Part shown: piece after piece, positions 18,112 through 26,993 of the stretch
Layout of the letters: each line of letters starts with the position of its first letter
Position numbering within the stretch: the first letter of the stretch is position 1
NCBI GenBank assembly: GCA_040216885.1
Contig: JAVJOG010000004.1
Location: forward strand, 1-64,000
Origin: Parvibaculum sp040216885
GTDB taxonomy: Bacteria > Pseudomonadota > Alphaproteobacteria > Parvibaculales > Parvibaculaceae
Reading direction: 5' to 3'
Length of the DNA stretch: 64,000 nucleotides
Program-made: the position numbers and the translations under genes
The notes under the pieces: generated by a model
What the model was told of the DNA's origin: nothing
Databases searched by the model: none
The model's input: the letters and a program-made list of their open reading frames with translations, nothing else

Positions 18112-18626
18112 CGGACGGCCGGCGCGGATCGCGGCTTTTCGATCGCGCCCTTGACACCGGTAAAGGCGCCGATGTCGAGCTCGCGGTAGAGAAGCCGCGC
18201 CGGATCGACCGGGCCCGGCATGGTAAGCCGCCCCGGCGGCACCGGCCCGAAGCCGACCCGCGCGTAGTAAGGCGCATCGCCGACCAGAATGACGAGTCGA
18301 TGACCGAGGCGCTTCGCATCGGCGAGGCCCTTTTCCATGAGCCGGATGCCGCAGCCCTTGCCGCGCAGTTGCGGCTCGACGGCGAGCGGCCCGAGCATCA
18401 GCCCCGGCTTGCCGCCGATCAGGATCGGCCAGAAGCTCAAGGCCCCGACCATGCGCCGTTCGGCGCCCTCGCCCGCAAAGGCGACATAGCAAAGCTCCGG
18501 CACCGGATGATTGCCCTCGCGCAAGCGTTGCGCGGCTTTCGCATAACGGCCGGGACCGAAGGAAAGGTCGAGCAGTGCTTCGATGGCAGGCCCGTGCTCG
18601 GGCCGCTCGGCTTCGATTTCAAACAT
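18108..18626 (-). CDS. GNAT-family N-acetyltransferase
   Basis: The protein has the GNAT acetyl-CoA site LGPLAVEPQLRGKGCGIRLM (about residues 80-99) followed by LVILVGDAPYYARVGFGPV, the pattern of the YhbS-like subgroup. The substrate is not predictable. The start at ATG 18626 gives 172 residues; an upstream ATG (18656) adds ten residues of doubtful value. It stands alone, convergent with the zinc-binding protein gene. Confidence 0.85.
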   Translation of the reverse strand: MFEIEAERPEHGPAIEALLDLSFGPGRYAKAAQRLREGNHPVPELCYVAFAGEGAERRMVGALSFWPILIGGKPGLMLGPLAVEPQLRGKGCGIRLMEKGLADAKRLGHRLVILVGDAPYYARVGFGPVPPGRLTMPGPVDPARLLYRELDIGAFTGVKGAIEKPRSAPAVR

Positions 18627-18985
18627 CGGAATTTCTTTCAAGGATTGGACGCACAAACGGGAAGTACCCGCCCGTTGCGCCGCCCGCCCTCGCGCTCAGG
18701 CGGGGAACGGACGGATCGCGCGGGCGCGCGGCAGGCCGGGAGCGCCACGGCTCCCTTCCTTCATTCGTCGTCGCTGCGTCGCGCCGCCTGTCATCCCGTC
18801 GATCCGTCTGAGGCCGCGCCCCGTGAGGGCGCCGGCCGCTGCCTTGAAAGGACAGTCCGGTAGCACGGCCAAATCCTTGCGTAAAGTATCATCGCTGCCC
18901 CGCAGGGCCGAAAAAGGCTGGAATGGCCGCTCGCCCTTGGCTAGCTTGCCCGCCAACAAGGACAACCGGACCGAGAGGGAACGTC
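18627..18985. other. Gene-free interval before the SDR gene
   Basis: No convincing coding frame is seen in these 359 bases. They hold a GGGAGC-N6-GCTCCC hairpin (18738-18755) followed by a weak pyrimidine run, and must contain the promoters of the divergent acetyltransferase and SDR genes. I could not identify reliable -35/-10 pairs. Confidence 0.5.
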
Positions 18986-19900
18986 ATGGGAATTTTGGAA
19001 GGCAAGGTCGTGCTGGTGACAGGCGCCGCGGGCGGCATCGGCCGCGAATGCGCGCTGATCGCGGCCAAACAGGGCGCCAGGGTCGTCGTCAACGACCTCG
19101 GCGGCAGCGTCAAGGGCGGCGACGAGGGCAATGCCTCGGCCGCGCAGAAGACCGTCGACGAGATCAAGGCGGCAGGCGGCGAAGCGGTCGCCAATTCCGA
19201 CAGCGTGTCGATGAAGTCGGGCGCCGAAAACATGATCGCCCAGGCACTCGACACCTTCGGCGGCCTGCACTCGATCATCAGCCCGGCCGGCATCCTGCGC
19301 GACGGCATGTTCCACAAGATGCCCGACGAAGACTGGGACGCCGTTCTCGAAGTGCATCTGAAGGGCAGCTACAACATCACCCGCGCCGCCATCAATCACT
19401 TCCGCGAGCAGGAAGAAGGAAGCTTCGTCCTCTTCACCTCGACGTCGGGCCTCATCGGCAATATCGGTCAGGCGAACTATGCCGCCGCCAAGATGGGCAT
19501 TGCCGGCCTGTCGCGCATCATCGCCATGGAAGGCGCGATGAAGAACGTTCGCTCCAACATCATCGCGCCGTTTGCATGGACGCGCATGATCGCCACCATC
19601 CCGGTGAAGGATGAGGCCTCGGCCCAGCGCGTCGAACGCATGAAGAATGCGATGCGCGCCGAACAGGTCGGCAATTTCGCCGTCGCCCTCGCCGCGCCGT
19701 CCTGCACGACGAACGGTCAGATTTTCTCCGTGCGCGGCAACGAGATCGTGCTCTTCTCGCAGCCACGGCCCGTCAAAAGCGTCGCCCGCATCGACGGCTG
19801 GACGCCGGAAACGATCCTCTCCCACGGCCTGCCCGCCATGGCCGGCGGCTACACCGACCTCGGCAATACCGGTTCGGTGTTCACGTGGGAACCGGTCTGA
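18986..19900 (+). CDS. Short-chain dehydrogenase resembling MFE-2 hydroxyacyl-CoA dehydrogenase
   Basis: This 304-residue SDR has the NAD-binding VTGAAGGIGRE (about 11-21), VVVNDLGGSVKGG and the active-site block STSGLIGNIGQANYAAAK with the Ser, Tyr and Lys. The long insert after NDLGG is typical of the dehydrogenase domain of peroxisomal multifunctional enzyme 2. This suggests a (3R)-hydroxyacyl-CoA or steroid-side-chain substrate. ATG 18986 was chosen because GAGAGGGA precedes it. A hairpin terminator follows. It may act with the acyl-CoA enzymes encoded near 33-38 kb, but they are not adjacent. Confidence 0.88.
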   Translation: MGILEGKVVLVTGAAGGIGRECALIAAKQGARVVVNDLGGSVKGGDEGNASAAQKTVDEIKAAGGEAVANSDSVSMKSGAENMIAQALDTFGGLHSIISPAGILRDGMFHKMPDEDWDAVLEVHLKGSYNITRAAINHFREQEEGSFVLFTSTSGLIGNIGQANYAAAKMGIAGLSRIIAMEGAMKNVRSNIIAPFAWTRMIATIPVKDEASAQRVERMKNAMRAEQVGNFAVALAAPSCTTNGQIFSVRGNEIVLFSQPRPVKSVARIDGWTPETILSHGLPAMAGGYTDLGNTGSVFTWEPV

Positions 19901-19929
19901 CCTGTTTGGCAGCCACTGGACAGAATGCG

Positions 19930-19958
19930 CGGCCGGGGCTCCAATGCTCCGGCCGTTT
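19930..19958 (+). terminator. Probable terminator after the SDR gene
   Basis: Arms CGGCCGGGGC (19930-19939) and GCTCCGGCCG (19946-19955) form a 10-bp GC stem with one wobble pair and a six-base loop, followed by only three T residues. It lies 30 bp after the SDR stop. The short T run makes termination uncertain. Confidence 0.5.
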
Positions 19959-19976
19959 GCATGTCGAGGATGCCCA

Positions 19977-20141
19977 ATGACGAAACGCAAACCGCCGCCG
20001 AAGCCGCGAAATCCGGTTGCCAAGTCGCTGGCCGATCCGCTGTTCCACAAGCGTGTCGTCAAGGCGAAGCGCAAATATTCGCGCAAGAAGGACGAGCCGC
20101 CCGTCGAGGACGATCAAGTGGCCGAAGAAGACGCGGACTGA
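19977..20141 (+). CDS. Small basic conserved protein
   Basis: This 54-residue protein begins MTKRKPPPKPRNPVAKSLAD and continues PLFHKRVVKAKRKYSRKKDE, ending in an acidic tail. I recall short proteins with this PxNPVAxSLxxPxFRxRVVK pattern in many alphaproteobacteria; no function is known. The very basic middle could bind nucleic acid. Its 3' end overlaps the convergent LysR gene by 28 bp. Confidence 0.75.
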   Translation: MTKRKPPPKPRNPVAKSLADPLFHKRVVKAKRKYSRKKDEPPVEDDQVAEEDAD

Positions 20142-21046
20142 GCCAGCCACCGCGCCTTGCCCGGCCCGAAATGCTCGGCCGCGAAATCGACAAAGGCGCG
20201 CACCTTGGCCGACAGATGCCGCGTATGCGGATAGATGACATGGAGCCGCAGGGGCGGCATCGACCAGCCCGCGAGTGCGCGCACAAGCCGCCCCGCGCGC
20301 AATTCCTCGTGACAGACGAAGTCGGGCGAAAGGCAGAGGCCGGCGCCCGCCCGCAGCAGCGGCAACATCGCATCCGCGTTGTTGCAGAACATATGTCCCT
20401 TGACCTCGACATCCTCGCGCACGCCGCCCGGACCGGCGAAACTCATATGTTCGGGCCGCGACAGCAGCGTGTAGAGCAGGAAGCGATGCGCCGCGAGATC
20501 GGATGGACGCGCCGGCATCCCGTATTTTTCGAAATAGGCGGGCGCGCCGACGACATGGCGTTCGACCGGCGCGAGCTGGCGCGCGATCAGGCTTGAATCC
20601 TCAAGCGCCGAAATCCTGAGCGAGACGTCGAACCCCTCCTCGATCAGATCGACGCGGCGGTCGTTGAGCACGAGATCGACATCGAGATCGGGATAGCGCG
20701 CCAGAAGCGCCGGCAGCGCCGGCCCGAGCTCGAGAATGCCGAAACTCATCGGCGCATTGATGCGCAGCCGCCCGCGCACCTGACCCTCGATGCAGTTGGC
20801 CTCGGCGGCGGCCTCTTCCGCCTCTGCGACGATGCGGCTCGCGCGCTCGAAAACCAGCGCGCCCGCCTCCGTCACCGCAACGCGCCGCGTCGTCCGGTTG
20901 AGGAGACGCACGCCGAGCTGGTCTTCCAGCGCCGACACCTGGCGGCTGACCATCGATTTGGAAAGCCCCAGCGCCTCCGCCGCCGCGGTGAACCCGCCCA
21001 GCTCGACAACCCGCGCAAAAACCGCAAACCCGTTGAGATCCGCCAT
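20114..21046 (-). CDS. LysR-family transcriptional regulator
   Basis: This 310-residue regulator has the N-terminal helix-turn-helix FTAAAEALGLSKSMVSRQVS (about 18-37) and RLLNRTTRRVAVTEAG, then a periplasmic-binding-fold effector domain starting LRINAPMSFG. It belongs to the CrgA/DsdC-like group found next to quinone or electrophile detoxification genes. ATG 21046 has AAGGAA upstream. It is divergent from wrbA across 124 bp that contain the dyad AACAA-T-TTGTT (21066-21076), a plausible binding site. It probably controls the wrbA-pirin-hydroquinone reductase run. Confidence 0.9.
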   Translation of the reverse strand: MADLNGFAVFARVVELGGFTAAAEALGLSKSMVSRQVSALEDQLGVRLLNRTTRRVAVTEAGALVFERASRIVAEAEEAAAEANCIEGQVRGRLRINAPMSFGILELGPALPALLARYPDLDVDLVLNDRRVDLIEEGFDVSLRISALEDSSLIARQLAPVERHVVGAPAYFEKYGMPARPSDLAAHRFLLYTLLSRPEHMSFAGPGGVREDVEVKGHMFCNNADAMLPLLRAGAGLCLSPDFVCHEELRAGRLVRALAGWSMPPLRLHVIYPHTRHLSAKVRAFVDFAAEHFGPGKARWLAQSASSSAT

Positions 21047-21170
21047 CACATTGTTCCTTATTAGCAACAATTTGTTCCAATTACATCGGATTGTATCTCC
21101 ATAAACGCCAATTAGATAGGAGGCATGGATTTGACTACATCCCTTTCGGGGGCTCGAACAGGAGAGCGGC

Positions 21171-21782
21171 ATGACCGACAAGACCAGAATTCTCGTCCTC
21201 TATCACAGCTCATACGGCCACATCGAAACGCTGGCGAAAGCCGTTGCCGAAGGTGCCGCGAGCGTCGGCGGCGTCGAAGTGGCGCTGAAGCGCGTGCCCG
21301 AGACCATGCCCGAAGCGGCGATGAAGAATGCGGGCATGAAGACCGACCAGAAGGCGCCGGTCGCCAGCCCTCAGGAACTGGCTGATTATGACGGCATCGT
21401 CTTCGGCAGCCCCACCCGCTTCGGCAACATGACGGGCCAGATGCGCACCTTCCTCGACCAGACGGGCGGCCTCTGGTCGAAGGGCGCGCTGGCCGGCAAG
21501 CCCGGCAGCGTCTTCACCTCGACCGGCACCGGCGGCGGCAACGAAACGACCATCACCTCGTTCCATTCGACGCTGCTGCATCACGGCATGGTCGTTGTCG
21601 GCCTGCCCTATTCAGTCGGCACCGAATTATTCGACATCTCGGAAGTGCGCGGCGGATCGCCCTATGGCGCATCGACGCTGGCCGGCGGCGACGGCAGCCG
21701 CACCCCGAGCGACAAGGAACTGAGCCTCGCCCGCAAACAGGGCGCGCATGTCGCGCGCATCGCAAGCAAGTTGAAGCACTAG
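21171..21782 (+). CDS. wrbA: NAD(P)H:quinone oxidoreductase, WrbA type
   Basis: This 203-residue flavodoxin-like protein reduces quinones by two electrons, limiting redox cycling. The FMN phosphate loop is LVLYHSSYGHIETLA (about 9-23), and the family motifs SPTRFGNMTGQMRTFLDQT and FTSTGTGGGNETT are intact. It is the first of three genes (wrbA, pirin, glutathionyl-hydroquinone reductase) with short gaps, facing away from a LysR regulator. The set points to a quinone or electrophile stress response. Confidence 0.94.
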   Translation: MTDKTRILVLYHSSYGHIETLAKAVAEGAASVGGVEVALKRVPETMPEAAMKNAGMKTDQKAPVASPQELADYDGIVFGSPTRFGNMTGQMRTFLDQTGGLWSKGALAGKPGSVFTSTGTGGGNETTITSFHSTLLHHGMVVVGLPYSVGTELFDISEVRGGSPYGASTLAGGDGSRTPSDKELSLARKQGAHVARIASKLKH

Positions 21783-21826
21783 CATCCGGCCCCGCGCAAA
21801 AGCCCGGCGCCGACAAGGAGAAAACC

Positions 21827-22537
21827 ATGATCGACATTCGCACGTTTGAAAGTCTTGGTGGCGCCGATCACGGCTGGCTGAAGGCAAAGCATCACTTCTC
21901 CTTCGCCGGCTACCATGACGAAGCGCGCATGGGCTGGGGCAAGCTCCGGGTCTGGAATGACGACCTCATCCGCGCCGGCACCGGCTTCCCGTTGCACGGC
22001 CATCGCGACATGGAAATCATTACCTATGTGCGCGAAGGCGCGGTCAGCCACCGCGATCACCTGAACAATGAAGGCCGCACAAAAGCCGGCGACGTGCAGG
22101 TGATGTCGGCCGGCACCGGCATCCGTCACGAGGAATGGAATCTGGAAAGCGAAGATGCGCGTATTTTCCAGATCTGGGTCGAGCCCGCCCGCCGGGGTAT
22201 CGCGCCGCGCTGGGAAACCGCCTCCTTTCCGAAGGAAGGCCGGAAAGGAAAGCTGGTGCCGCTCGCCAGCGGCAGGGCGAACGCACCGGCCGAGGCATTG
22301 TGGATCGCGCAGGATGCCGAAATTCTCGGCGCGACGCTCGACGCGGGCACCGAAGTGACCCATGTCACTCAGGAAGGCCGCCTCGTCTATCTCGTTCCGG
22401 CGCGCGGTCGCATTACGGTGAACGGCGTGACGGTACCGGAACGCGCCGGCGCCGCCATCCGCGGCGAAACCGAACTCGTCATCCGCGCCGGCGAGGAGGC
22501 CGAAATCCTTCTGGTGGACCTGCCGCCCGAGGACTGA
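21827..22537 (+). CDS. Pirin-family protein (YhhW-like)
   Basis: This 236-residue bicupin has the pirin signature FPLHGHRDMEIITYVREGAV (about 46-65) with the metal-binding His-x-His and Glu, then HRDHLNNEGRTKAGDVQVMS and GTGIRHEEWN. Several bacterial pirins are quercetin 2,3-dioxygenases or redox sensors. The second cupin half is shorter and less conserved. It sits between wrbA and the hydroquinone reductase gene, consistent with a role in aromatic or quinone chemistry. Confidence 0.9.
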   Translation: MIDIRTFESLGGADHGWLKAKHHFSFAGYHDEARMGWGKLRVWNDDLIRAGTGFPLHGHRDMEIITYVREGAVSHRDHLNNEGRTKAGDVQVMSAGTGIRHEEWNLESEDARIFQIWVEPARRGIAPRWETASFPKEGRKGKLVPLASGRANAPAEALWIAQDAEILGATLDAGTEVTHVTQEGRLVYLVPARGRITVNGVTVPERAGAAIRGETELVIRAGEEAEILLVDLPPED

Positions 22538-22569
22538 ACGGCAAAGCGGCGCAACGAAAGGAAAGCACG

Positions 22570-23556
22570 ATGGGACTTCTGGTGGACGGAAAATGGACCG
22601 ACAAGGGATACGACACCAAGTCGACCGGCGGCCGCTTCGTCCGCCAGGATTCCACCTTCCGCAACTGGGTGACGGCGGACGGCGCCCCGGGCCCGACGGG
22701 CGAAGCCGGCTTCATGGCCGAGGCCGGGCGCTATCACCTCTATGTGTCGCTGGCCTGCCCCTGGGCGCACCGCACGCTGGTTTTCCGCGCCCTCAAGAAG
22801 CTCGACAGCATGATTTCGCTGACGATCGCCGATCCGCCGATGCTGGAAGAAGGCTGGACGATGCGCGGCGAAGGCGGCACGCACGACATCGTCAACGGCA
22901 AGACCCGCCTCCATGAAATCTACACGCTGGCGAAACCCGGCTACACCGGCCGCGTCACGGTACCGGTGCTGTGGGACAAGAAAACCGGAACCATCGTCTC
23001 CAACGAATCCGCCGACATCATCCGCATGTTGAATTCGGCATTCGACGGCATCGAGGGCGTTGACTCAGGCGTCGATTTCTATCCACCGGCCTTGCGCGGT
23101 GAAATCGACGCCATCAATGAAGCCGTCTATGATCGCGTCAACAACGGTGTCTACAAGGCAGGCTTCGCGACCGAACAATCCGTTTACGAGGAAGCGGTGA
23201 AGGCGCTCTTCGCCGAGCTCGACCGGCTCGAAAACATTCTGTCCCGGCGGCGCTGGCTTGCCGGCGACCCGCTCACCGAAGCGGACTTGCGCCTTTTCAC
23301 GACGCTGATCCGCTTCGATGCCGTCTATCACGGTCACTTCAAATGCAACCTGCGCCGCATCGCCGATTATCCGAACCTCTCGGGCTTGTTGCGCAGAATC
23401 TACAACACGCCGGGCATTGCTGCGACGGTGAACTTCGATCACATCAAGCAGCACTATTACGGCAGCCACAAAACGATCAACCCCACCGGCATTGTGCCGG
23501 TGGGGCCGATCCTCGATCTCGACGAACCGCGCGAAAGGAAACGCGCCGCCTCGTGA
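22570..23556 (+). CDS. Glutathionyl-hydroquinone reductase
   Basis: This 328-residue xi-class glutathione transferase (YqjG/ECM4/PcpF family) removes glutathione from glutathionyl-hydroquinones. The catalytic cysteine lies in LYVSLACPWAHRTLVFRALK (about 57-76). The NESADIIRMLN motif binds glutathione, and the C-terminal helical domain ends INPTGIVPVGP. ATG 22570 follows a GAAAGGAAAG ribosome site. It completes the wrbA-pirin run. The 3' end contains a strong hairpin, but that is encoded by the conserved NPTGIVPVGP stretch. Confidence 0.93.
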   Translation: MGLLVDGKWTDKGYDTKSTGGRFVRQDSTFRNWVTADGAPGPTGEAGFMAEAGRYHLYVSLACPWAHRTLVFRALKKLDSMISLTIADPPMLEEGWTMRGEGGTHDIVNGKTRLHEIYTLAKPGYTGRVTVPVLWDKKTGTIVSNESADIIRMLNSAFDGIEGVDSGVDFYPPALRGEIDAINEAVYDRVNNGVYKAGFATEQSVYEEAVKALFAELDRLENILSRRRWLAGDPLTEADLRLFTTLIRFDAVYHGHFKCNLRRIADYPNLSGLLRRIYNTPGIAATVNFDHIKQHYYGSHKTINPTGIVPVGPILDLDEPRERKRAAS

Positions 23557-23559
23557 CGG

Positions 23560-23931
23560 TCAGTTGACCGCCGATTGGCGTTTCTCAAGCACCTGCTTGA
23601 CGGCAAGGCCGGTGTTGCGTTTCTCGCTGTAGCGCATCGAGCGCGGCAACGCGAAATGATAGGCGCGCAACGCCGCATCGCTGCTCTGGCGCATGGTGCG
23701 GTCGACATCCGTGAACACGCAGGCGTTCGCCTGATGGTTTGACCGGTGGAGATCGTTGCAATGACGAACCGCCCGGCGCAGCGCGCGTTCCTGCTGGGTA
23801 TTGAGCTGCGTGAGCGCGGCTTCGTCGGCCGGCAATGCGCTCCAGTCGACGCTGTCCGTGGCCTGCGCGACACCGATCCCGCCAAGCGCCAGCACCGCAA
23901 TCACGCAGCCTCCGATGATCTTCTGTCTCAT
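23560..23931 (-). CDS. Small secreted protein of unknown function
   Basis: This 123-residue protein has a signal peptide (MRQKIIGGCVIAVLALGGIG, cut near VAQA) and a mature part with two cysteines (HCNDLHR and ACVFTD). The mature part includes a helix LTQLNTQQERALRRAVRH and YHFALPRSMRYSEKRNTG. I recognise the style of small alphaproteobacterial periplasmic proteins (UrcA-like), but cannot name it with certainty. ATG 23931 has a perfect GGAGG site. It is convergent with the hydroquinone reductase gene, 3 bp apart. Confidence 0.75.
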   Translation of the reverse strand: MRQKIIGGCVIAVLALGGIGVAQATDSVDWSALPADEAALTQLNTQQERALRRAVRHCNDLHRSNHQANACVFTDVDRTMRQSSDAALRAYHFALPRSMRYSEKRNTGLAVKQVLEKRQSAVN

Positions 23932-24096
23932 GGCAACCTCCATCCGCGCGCCCGATTGCAGGCGCATCGTCACAAGCCGCCCCCGCCGGTATTTTCCTAA
24001 TCCGTAATTGTGGCGAAAAATAATCATGGGCAGCCCCCGCGCCATCCTTAAGATCGGCTATAAAAAAAGCAACGCAATCGAAGGGACAAGGGGTAA

Positions 24097-25524
24097 ATGG
24101 CCAGTTTTCCGGACTACGACAAATATGACGGTCTGGGCCTTGCCGCCCTGGTCAAACGCGGCGATGCGAGCGCGAGAGACCTGCTCGAAGAAGCGATCCT
24201 CCGTACCGAAACGATCGATCCCAAGATCAACGCCGTCGTGATGAAGCATTACGACGAGGCCCGCGCACAGGTCGCGCGTGGCCTGCCCGAAGGCCCGTTC
24301 AGCGGCGTGCCTTTTCTCCTGAAGGACCTGCACCTGCTGCTCGAAGGCACGGTCACGACTTTTGGCTCGGCCTTGTTCGAAGGCAACAAGGCCGATCACA
24401 ACTCGACGCTGACCGAACGCTACCTGAAGGCCGGTCTCGTTATCTTCGGCAAGACCAACTCGCCCGAATTCGGCCTCGCCGGCACCACGGAGCCGCGGCT
24501 CTACGGGCCCACGCGCAATCCCTGGAACCTCGATCGCTCGCCCGGCGGTTCGTCGGGCGGCGCGGCGGCGGCGGTCGCGGCCGGCATTTTGCCTTTCGCC
24601 AACGCCAGCGACGGCGGCGGTTCGATCCGCATTCCGGCCGCCGCCTGCGGCCTTTTCGGGTTGAAGCCGACGCGCGGCCGCACACCGATGGGCCCCGATC
24701 GCGGCGAGGGCTGGGCCGGCCTCTCGATCTCGCATGTCGTCTCGCGCACAGTGCGCGACAGCGCCGCCGCGCTCGACGCAACGGCCGGCGACGCGCCGGG
24801 TGATCCCTACGCGGCGCCGGCGCCGGCGCGTCCTTTCCTGCAGGAAGTCGGCGCCCGACCCGGCCGCCTGCGCATCGCCTTCACGACGCGGCGCTCCGAT
24901 GGTTCGCAGTGCCACCCCGATGTCGTCGCGGCGGTGATGGAGGCGGCAGCGCTTTGCGAAACGCTCGGCCATCATGTCGGGGAGGCAGCCCCACCGCTCG
25001 TCCGCGAGGAAATCTCGAAGCACCAGGCGACCATCGTCGGCGCCAACATCGCGCTGACCTTCCGCCAGCGCGCCGCCGCTCTTGGCCGCGAGGTGACGCA
25101 GAACGATGTCGAGCACATTACCTGGCTGATTGCCCGGGCCGCCGAGGCGCGCAACAGTGCCGACTACGCCGAGGCGACGCTTTTCATCCACCGCCTCGGC
25201 CGCCAGATCGCCGCCTTCCAGGAAAACTACGACGTGCTGCTGGCGCCGACGCTCGGCGTCCCGCCCATCCCGCTCGGCGCGCTCAACATGATGACGGAGG
25301 ATGTCGGCGAATATATGCGCGTCAGCTACGAATACATGCCGGGCACCGCCATCGCCAACATGACCGGCCAGCCCTCAATGTCGGTACCGCTCCACTGGAA
25401 CGCCGCCGGCCTGCCGGTCGGCACGATGTTCACCGGCCGCTTCGGCGACGAGGCGACATTGTTCCGCCTCGCCGCGCAACTGGAAGAAGCGCGCCCCTGG
25501 GCCGAGCGGCGGCCGGCGCTCTGA
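24097..25524 (+). CDS. Amidase-signature family hydrolase
   Basis: This 475-residue enzyme has the Ser-cisSer-Lys amidase core: Lys in FLLKDLHLL (about residue 72), the Gly/Ser-rich RSPGGSSGGAAAAVAAG (about 147-163) and the nucleophile serine in DGGGSIRIPAAACGLFGLKP. Its segment FGLAGTTEPRLYGPTRNPWN is like 6-aminohexanoate-cyclic-dimer hydrolase (NylA) homologues, but amidases are poorly predictable from sequence. It stands alone in the plus direction and is convergent with a NUDIX gene. Confidence 0.9.
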   Translation: MASFPDYDKYDGLGLAALVKRGDASARDLLEEAILRTETIDPKINAVVMKHYDEARAQVARGLPEGPFSGVPFLLKDLHLLLEGTVTTFGSALFEGNKADHNSTLTERYLKAGLVIFGKTNSPEFGLAGTTEPRLYGPTRNPWNLDRSPGGSSGGAAAAVAAGILPFANASDGGGSIRIPAAACGLFGLKPTRGRTPMGPDRGEGWAGLSISHVVSRTVRDSAAALDATAGDAPGDPYAAPAPARPFLQEVGARPGRLRIAFTTRRSDGSQCHPDVVAAVMEAAALCETLGHHVGEAAPPLVREEISKHQATIVGANIALTFRQRAAALGREVTQNDVEHITWLIARAAEARNSADYAEATLFIHRLGRQIAAFQENYDVLLAPTLGVPPIPLGALNMMTEDVGEYMRVSYEYMPGTAIANMTGQPSMSVPLHWNAAGLPVGTMFTGRFGDEATLFRLAAQLEEARPWAERRPAL

Positions 25525-25527
25525 ACA

Positions 25528-26004
25528 TCACCACAATTCGTCCGGCGCGCGGCCCTCGGCAATCTCCGCGATGCGCCGCCGCGTCGATGCGCTGATGCCC
25601 TCCGGCAGCGCATCGACAGCGAAGAAACCGGCCTCGGCGATCTCCGGACTTTTGCGCGGCACTTGCTCGTAGGCGCCGTGGTCGAGCACGTAGAGCGCCA
25701 CATGGTCGGATTTGAACTCGCGGAAATTGGCATAGAGCCCGGCAAGCCGCGCCTCACCCCGCATCATGACGCCGGCTTCCTCGTCGAGTTCGCGCCGGAG
25801 CGAGGCCAGCATCGTCTCCCCGCGCTCGACGCCGCCGCCCGGCAGGTACCATCCGGCAATATATGTATGCCGCACCAGCAGCACGCGGCCCTCCGCGTCG
25901 AACACGACGGCGCGCACGCCGGCCGTTAGCGGCCGCCGGACCCGCCAGTAGAGGCGCGCCAGCGGCCGGGCAATCCTCCACAAAAGAACGCGAAAACCGG
26001 CCAT
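25528..26004 (-). CDS. NUDIX hydrolase
   Basis: This 158-residue NUDIX protein carries the box GGGVERGETMLASLRRELDE followed by EAGV (about 57-80). A basic, partly hydrophobic N-terminal helix (FRVLLWRIARPLARLYWRVR) precedes the fold and could touch membranes. Substrate is unknown. It is convergent with the amidase gene and divergent from the flagellin-like gene. Confidence 0.9.
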   Translation of the reverse strand: MAGFRVLLWRIARPLARLYWRVRRPLTAGVRAVVFDAEGRVLLVRHTYIAGWYLPGGGVERGETMLASLRRELDEEAGVMMRGEARLAGLYANFREFKSDHVALYVLDHGAYEQVPRKSPEIAEAGFFAVDALPEGISASTRRRIAEIAEGRAPDELW

Positions 26005-26114
26005 CGCCGCAATCTAGCACGGGGTCCGGCCGCGGGCGCCTTTAGATCTCGTCAACCCTCGCCGCGTAGTCTCTGTCCGGGCGGCGCGTTTGGCGTCGGG
26101 ACAGGCAGAACGAC

Positions 26115-26933
26115 ATGGGCCTTTTTTCGAATCTGATCGCGCGGCGAAAACTCGAACCGCCGGCGCCGGTCGAAACGCCGCGCGTGACGCAGGCGGCGCT
26201 GAAGCGCGCCTTGCGCAGCACCGCCATGGCGTCCGGCTCGCAACTCGCCGCCGAACTCGGCCAGCGCATCGCCACCGCCCTCAGCACCGTCGAAACCGCC
26301 GTGCTCGCCATCGACGCCGTGACCGAGCGGCTGCGCGAAGCGGCCGATCTGGTGGCCGACGCCGGCCGCAATGCCGACATCGGACGCCGCGCCCTGCTGG
26401 CCGGCCGCTACGACGATGTGCGCGCCGAGATCGACGCCATCGTCGCATCGGCCTCGCACAACAGCGTCAACCTGATCGGCGGCCGGCGCATCGGTGGGCA
26501 GCACACGAGTTTCGAAATCGCGCTCGACGGCGAGGACCGTGCCGGCATCTCCATCGCCGTGATCAACCTGACGACCGGTGAGAGCGGCCTGTCGCTTTCG
26601 CCACCGCGCAGCGCCTTCGCCGACGATGCCGAAATCGAGGCCATCTCGGCCGAAATCGGCGCCGCCCGCATATCGGCGGCGGCCGCAGCCGAACGCTTCT
26701 CCGACCACGCGGCGCTGATCGCAGACCGGCTGGCCCGCCTGATCGCCATTGCCGGGTCCCATCCCGTCGAAACGCAGCTTCCGACCGGCGCCGATGCCGA
26801 AGACCCCGATACCCCGGTGCACCCCGACACCGAATACGAACTCGGCATGGGCGCGGTCGAGGAAAAGCTCCGTGCACTCGCCACCCGCCTGAACGGCGAT
26901 GGAGCGAAAGACACCGGCGGCGCGGACACCTGA
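26115..26933 (+). CDS. Flagellin D1-domain-like protein without the D0 helix
   Basis: This 272-residue protein is not a recognised named family, but several parts look like flagellin. ALSTVETAVLAIDAVTERLR, GRRALLAGRYDDVRAEIDAI and SASHNSVNLIGG follow the flagellin D1 order (coiled helix, then QID-type helix, then FNGxNLL). EIEAISAEIGAARISAAAAA resembles the returning helix. The usual N-terminal D0 helix (SLNAQRNL type) is replaced by a basic start MGLFSNLIARRKLEPP, and the C-terminus is an acidic tail. It could be a filament-associated or regulatory relative. It stands away from the flagellar cluster. Confidence 0.5.
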   Translation: MGLFSNLIARRKLEPPAPVETPRVTQAALKRALRSTAMASGSQLAAELGQRIATALSTVETAVLAIDAVTERLREAADLVADAGRNADIGRRALLAGRYDDVRAEIDAIVASASHNSVNLIGGRRIGGQHTSFEIALDGEDRAGISIAVINLTTGESGLSLSPPRSAFADDAEIEAISAEIGAARISAAAAAERFSDHAALIADRLARLIAIAGSHPVETQLPTGADAEDPDTPVHPDTEYELGMGAVEEKLRALATRLNGDGAKDTGGADT

Positions 26934-26993
26934 CCGCATCGCCGAACGCCCGCCTTGTGCTAGCATGACCTCCAAAACCGGAGGTCGCATAAG

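Noticed and set aside
23481..23505. Strong 11-bp hairpin CCCCACCGGCA-TTG-TGCCGGTGGGG
   Set aside because: It is inside the hydroquinone reductase gene and encodes the conserved NPTGIVPVGP stretch; there is no T run.
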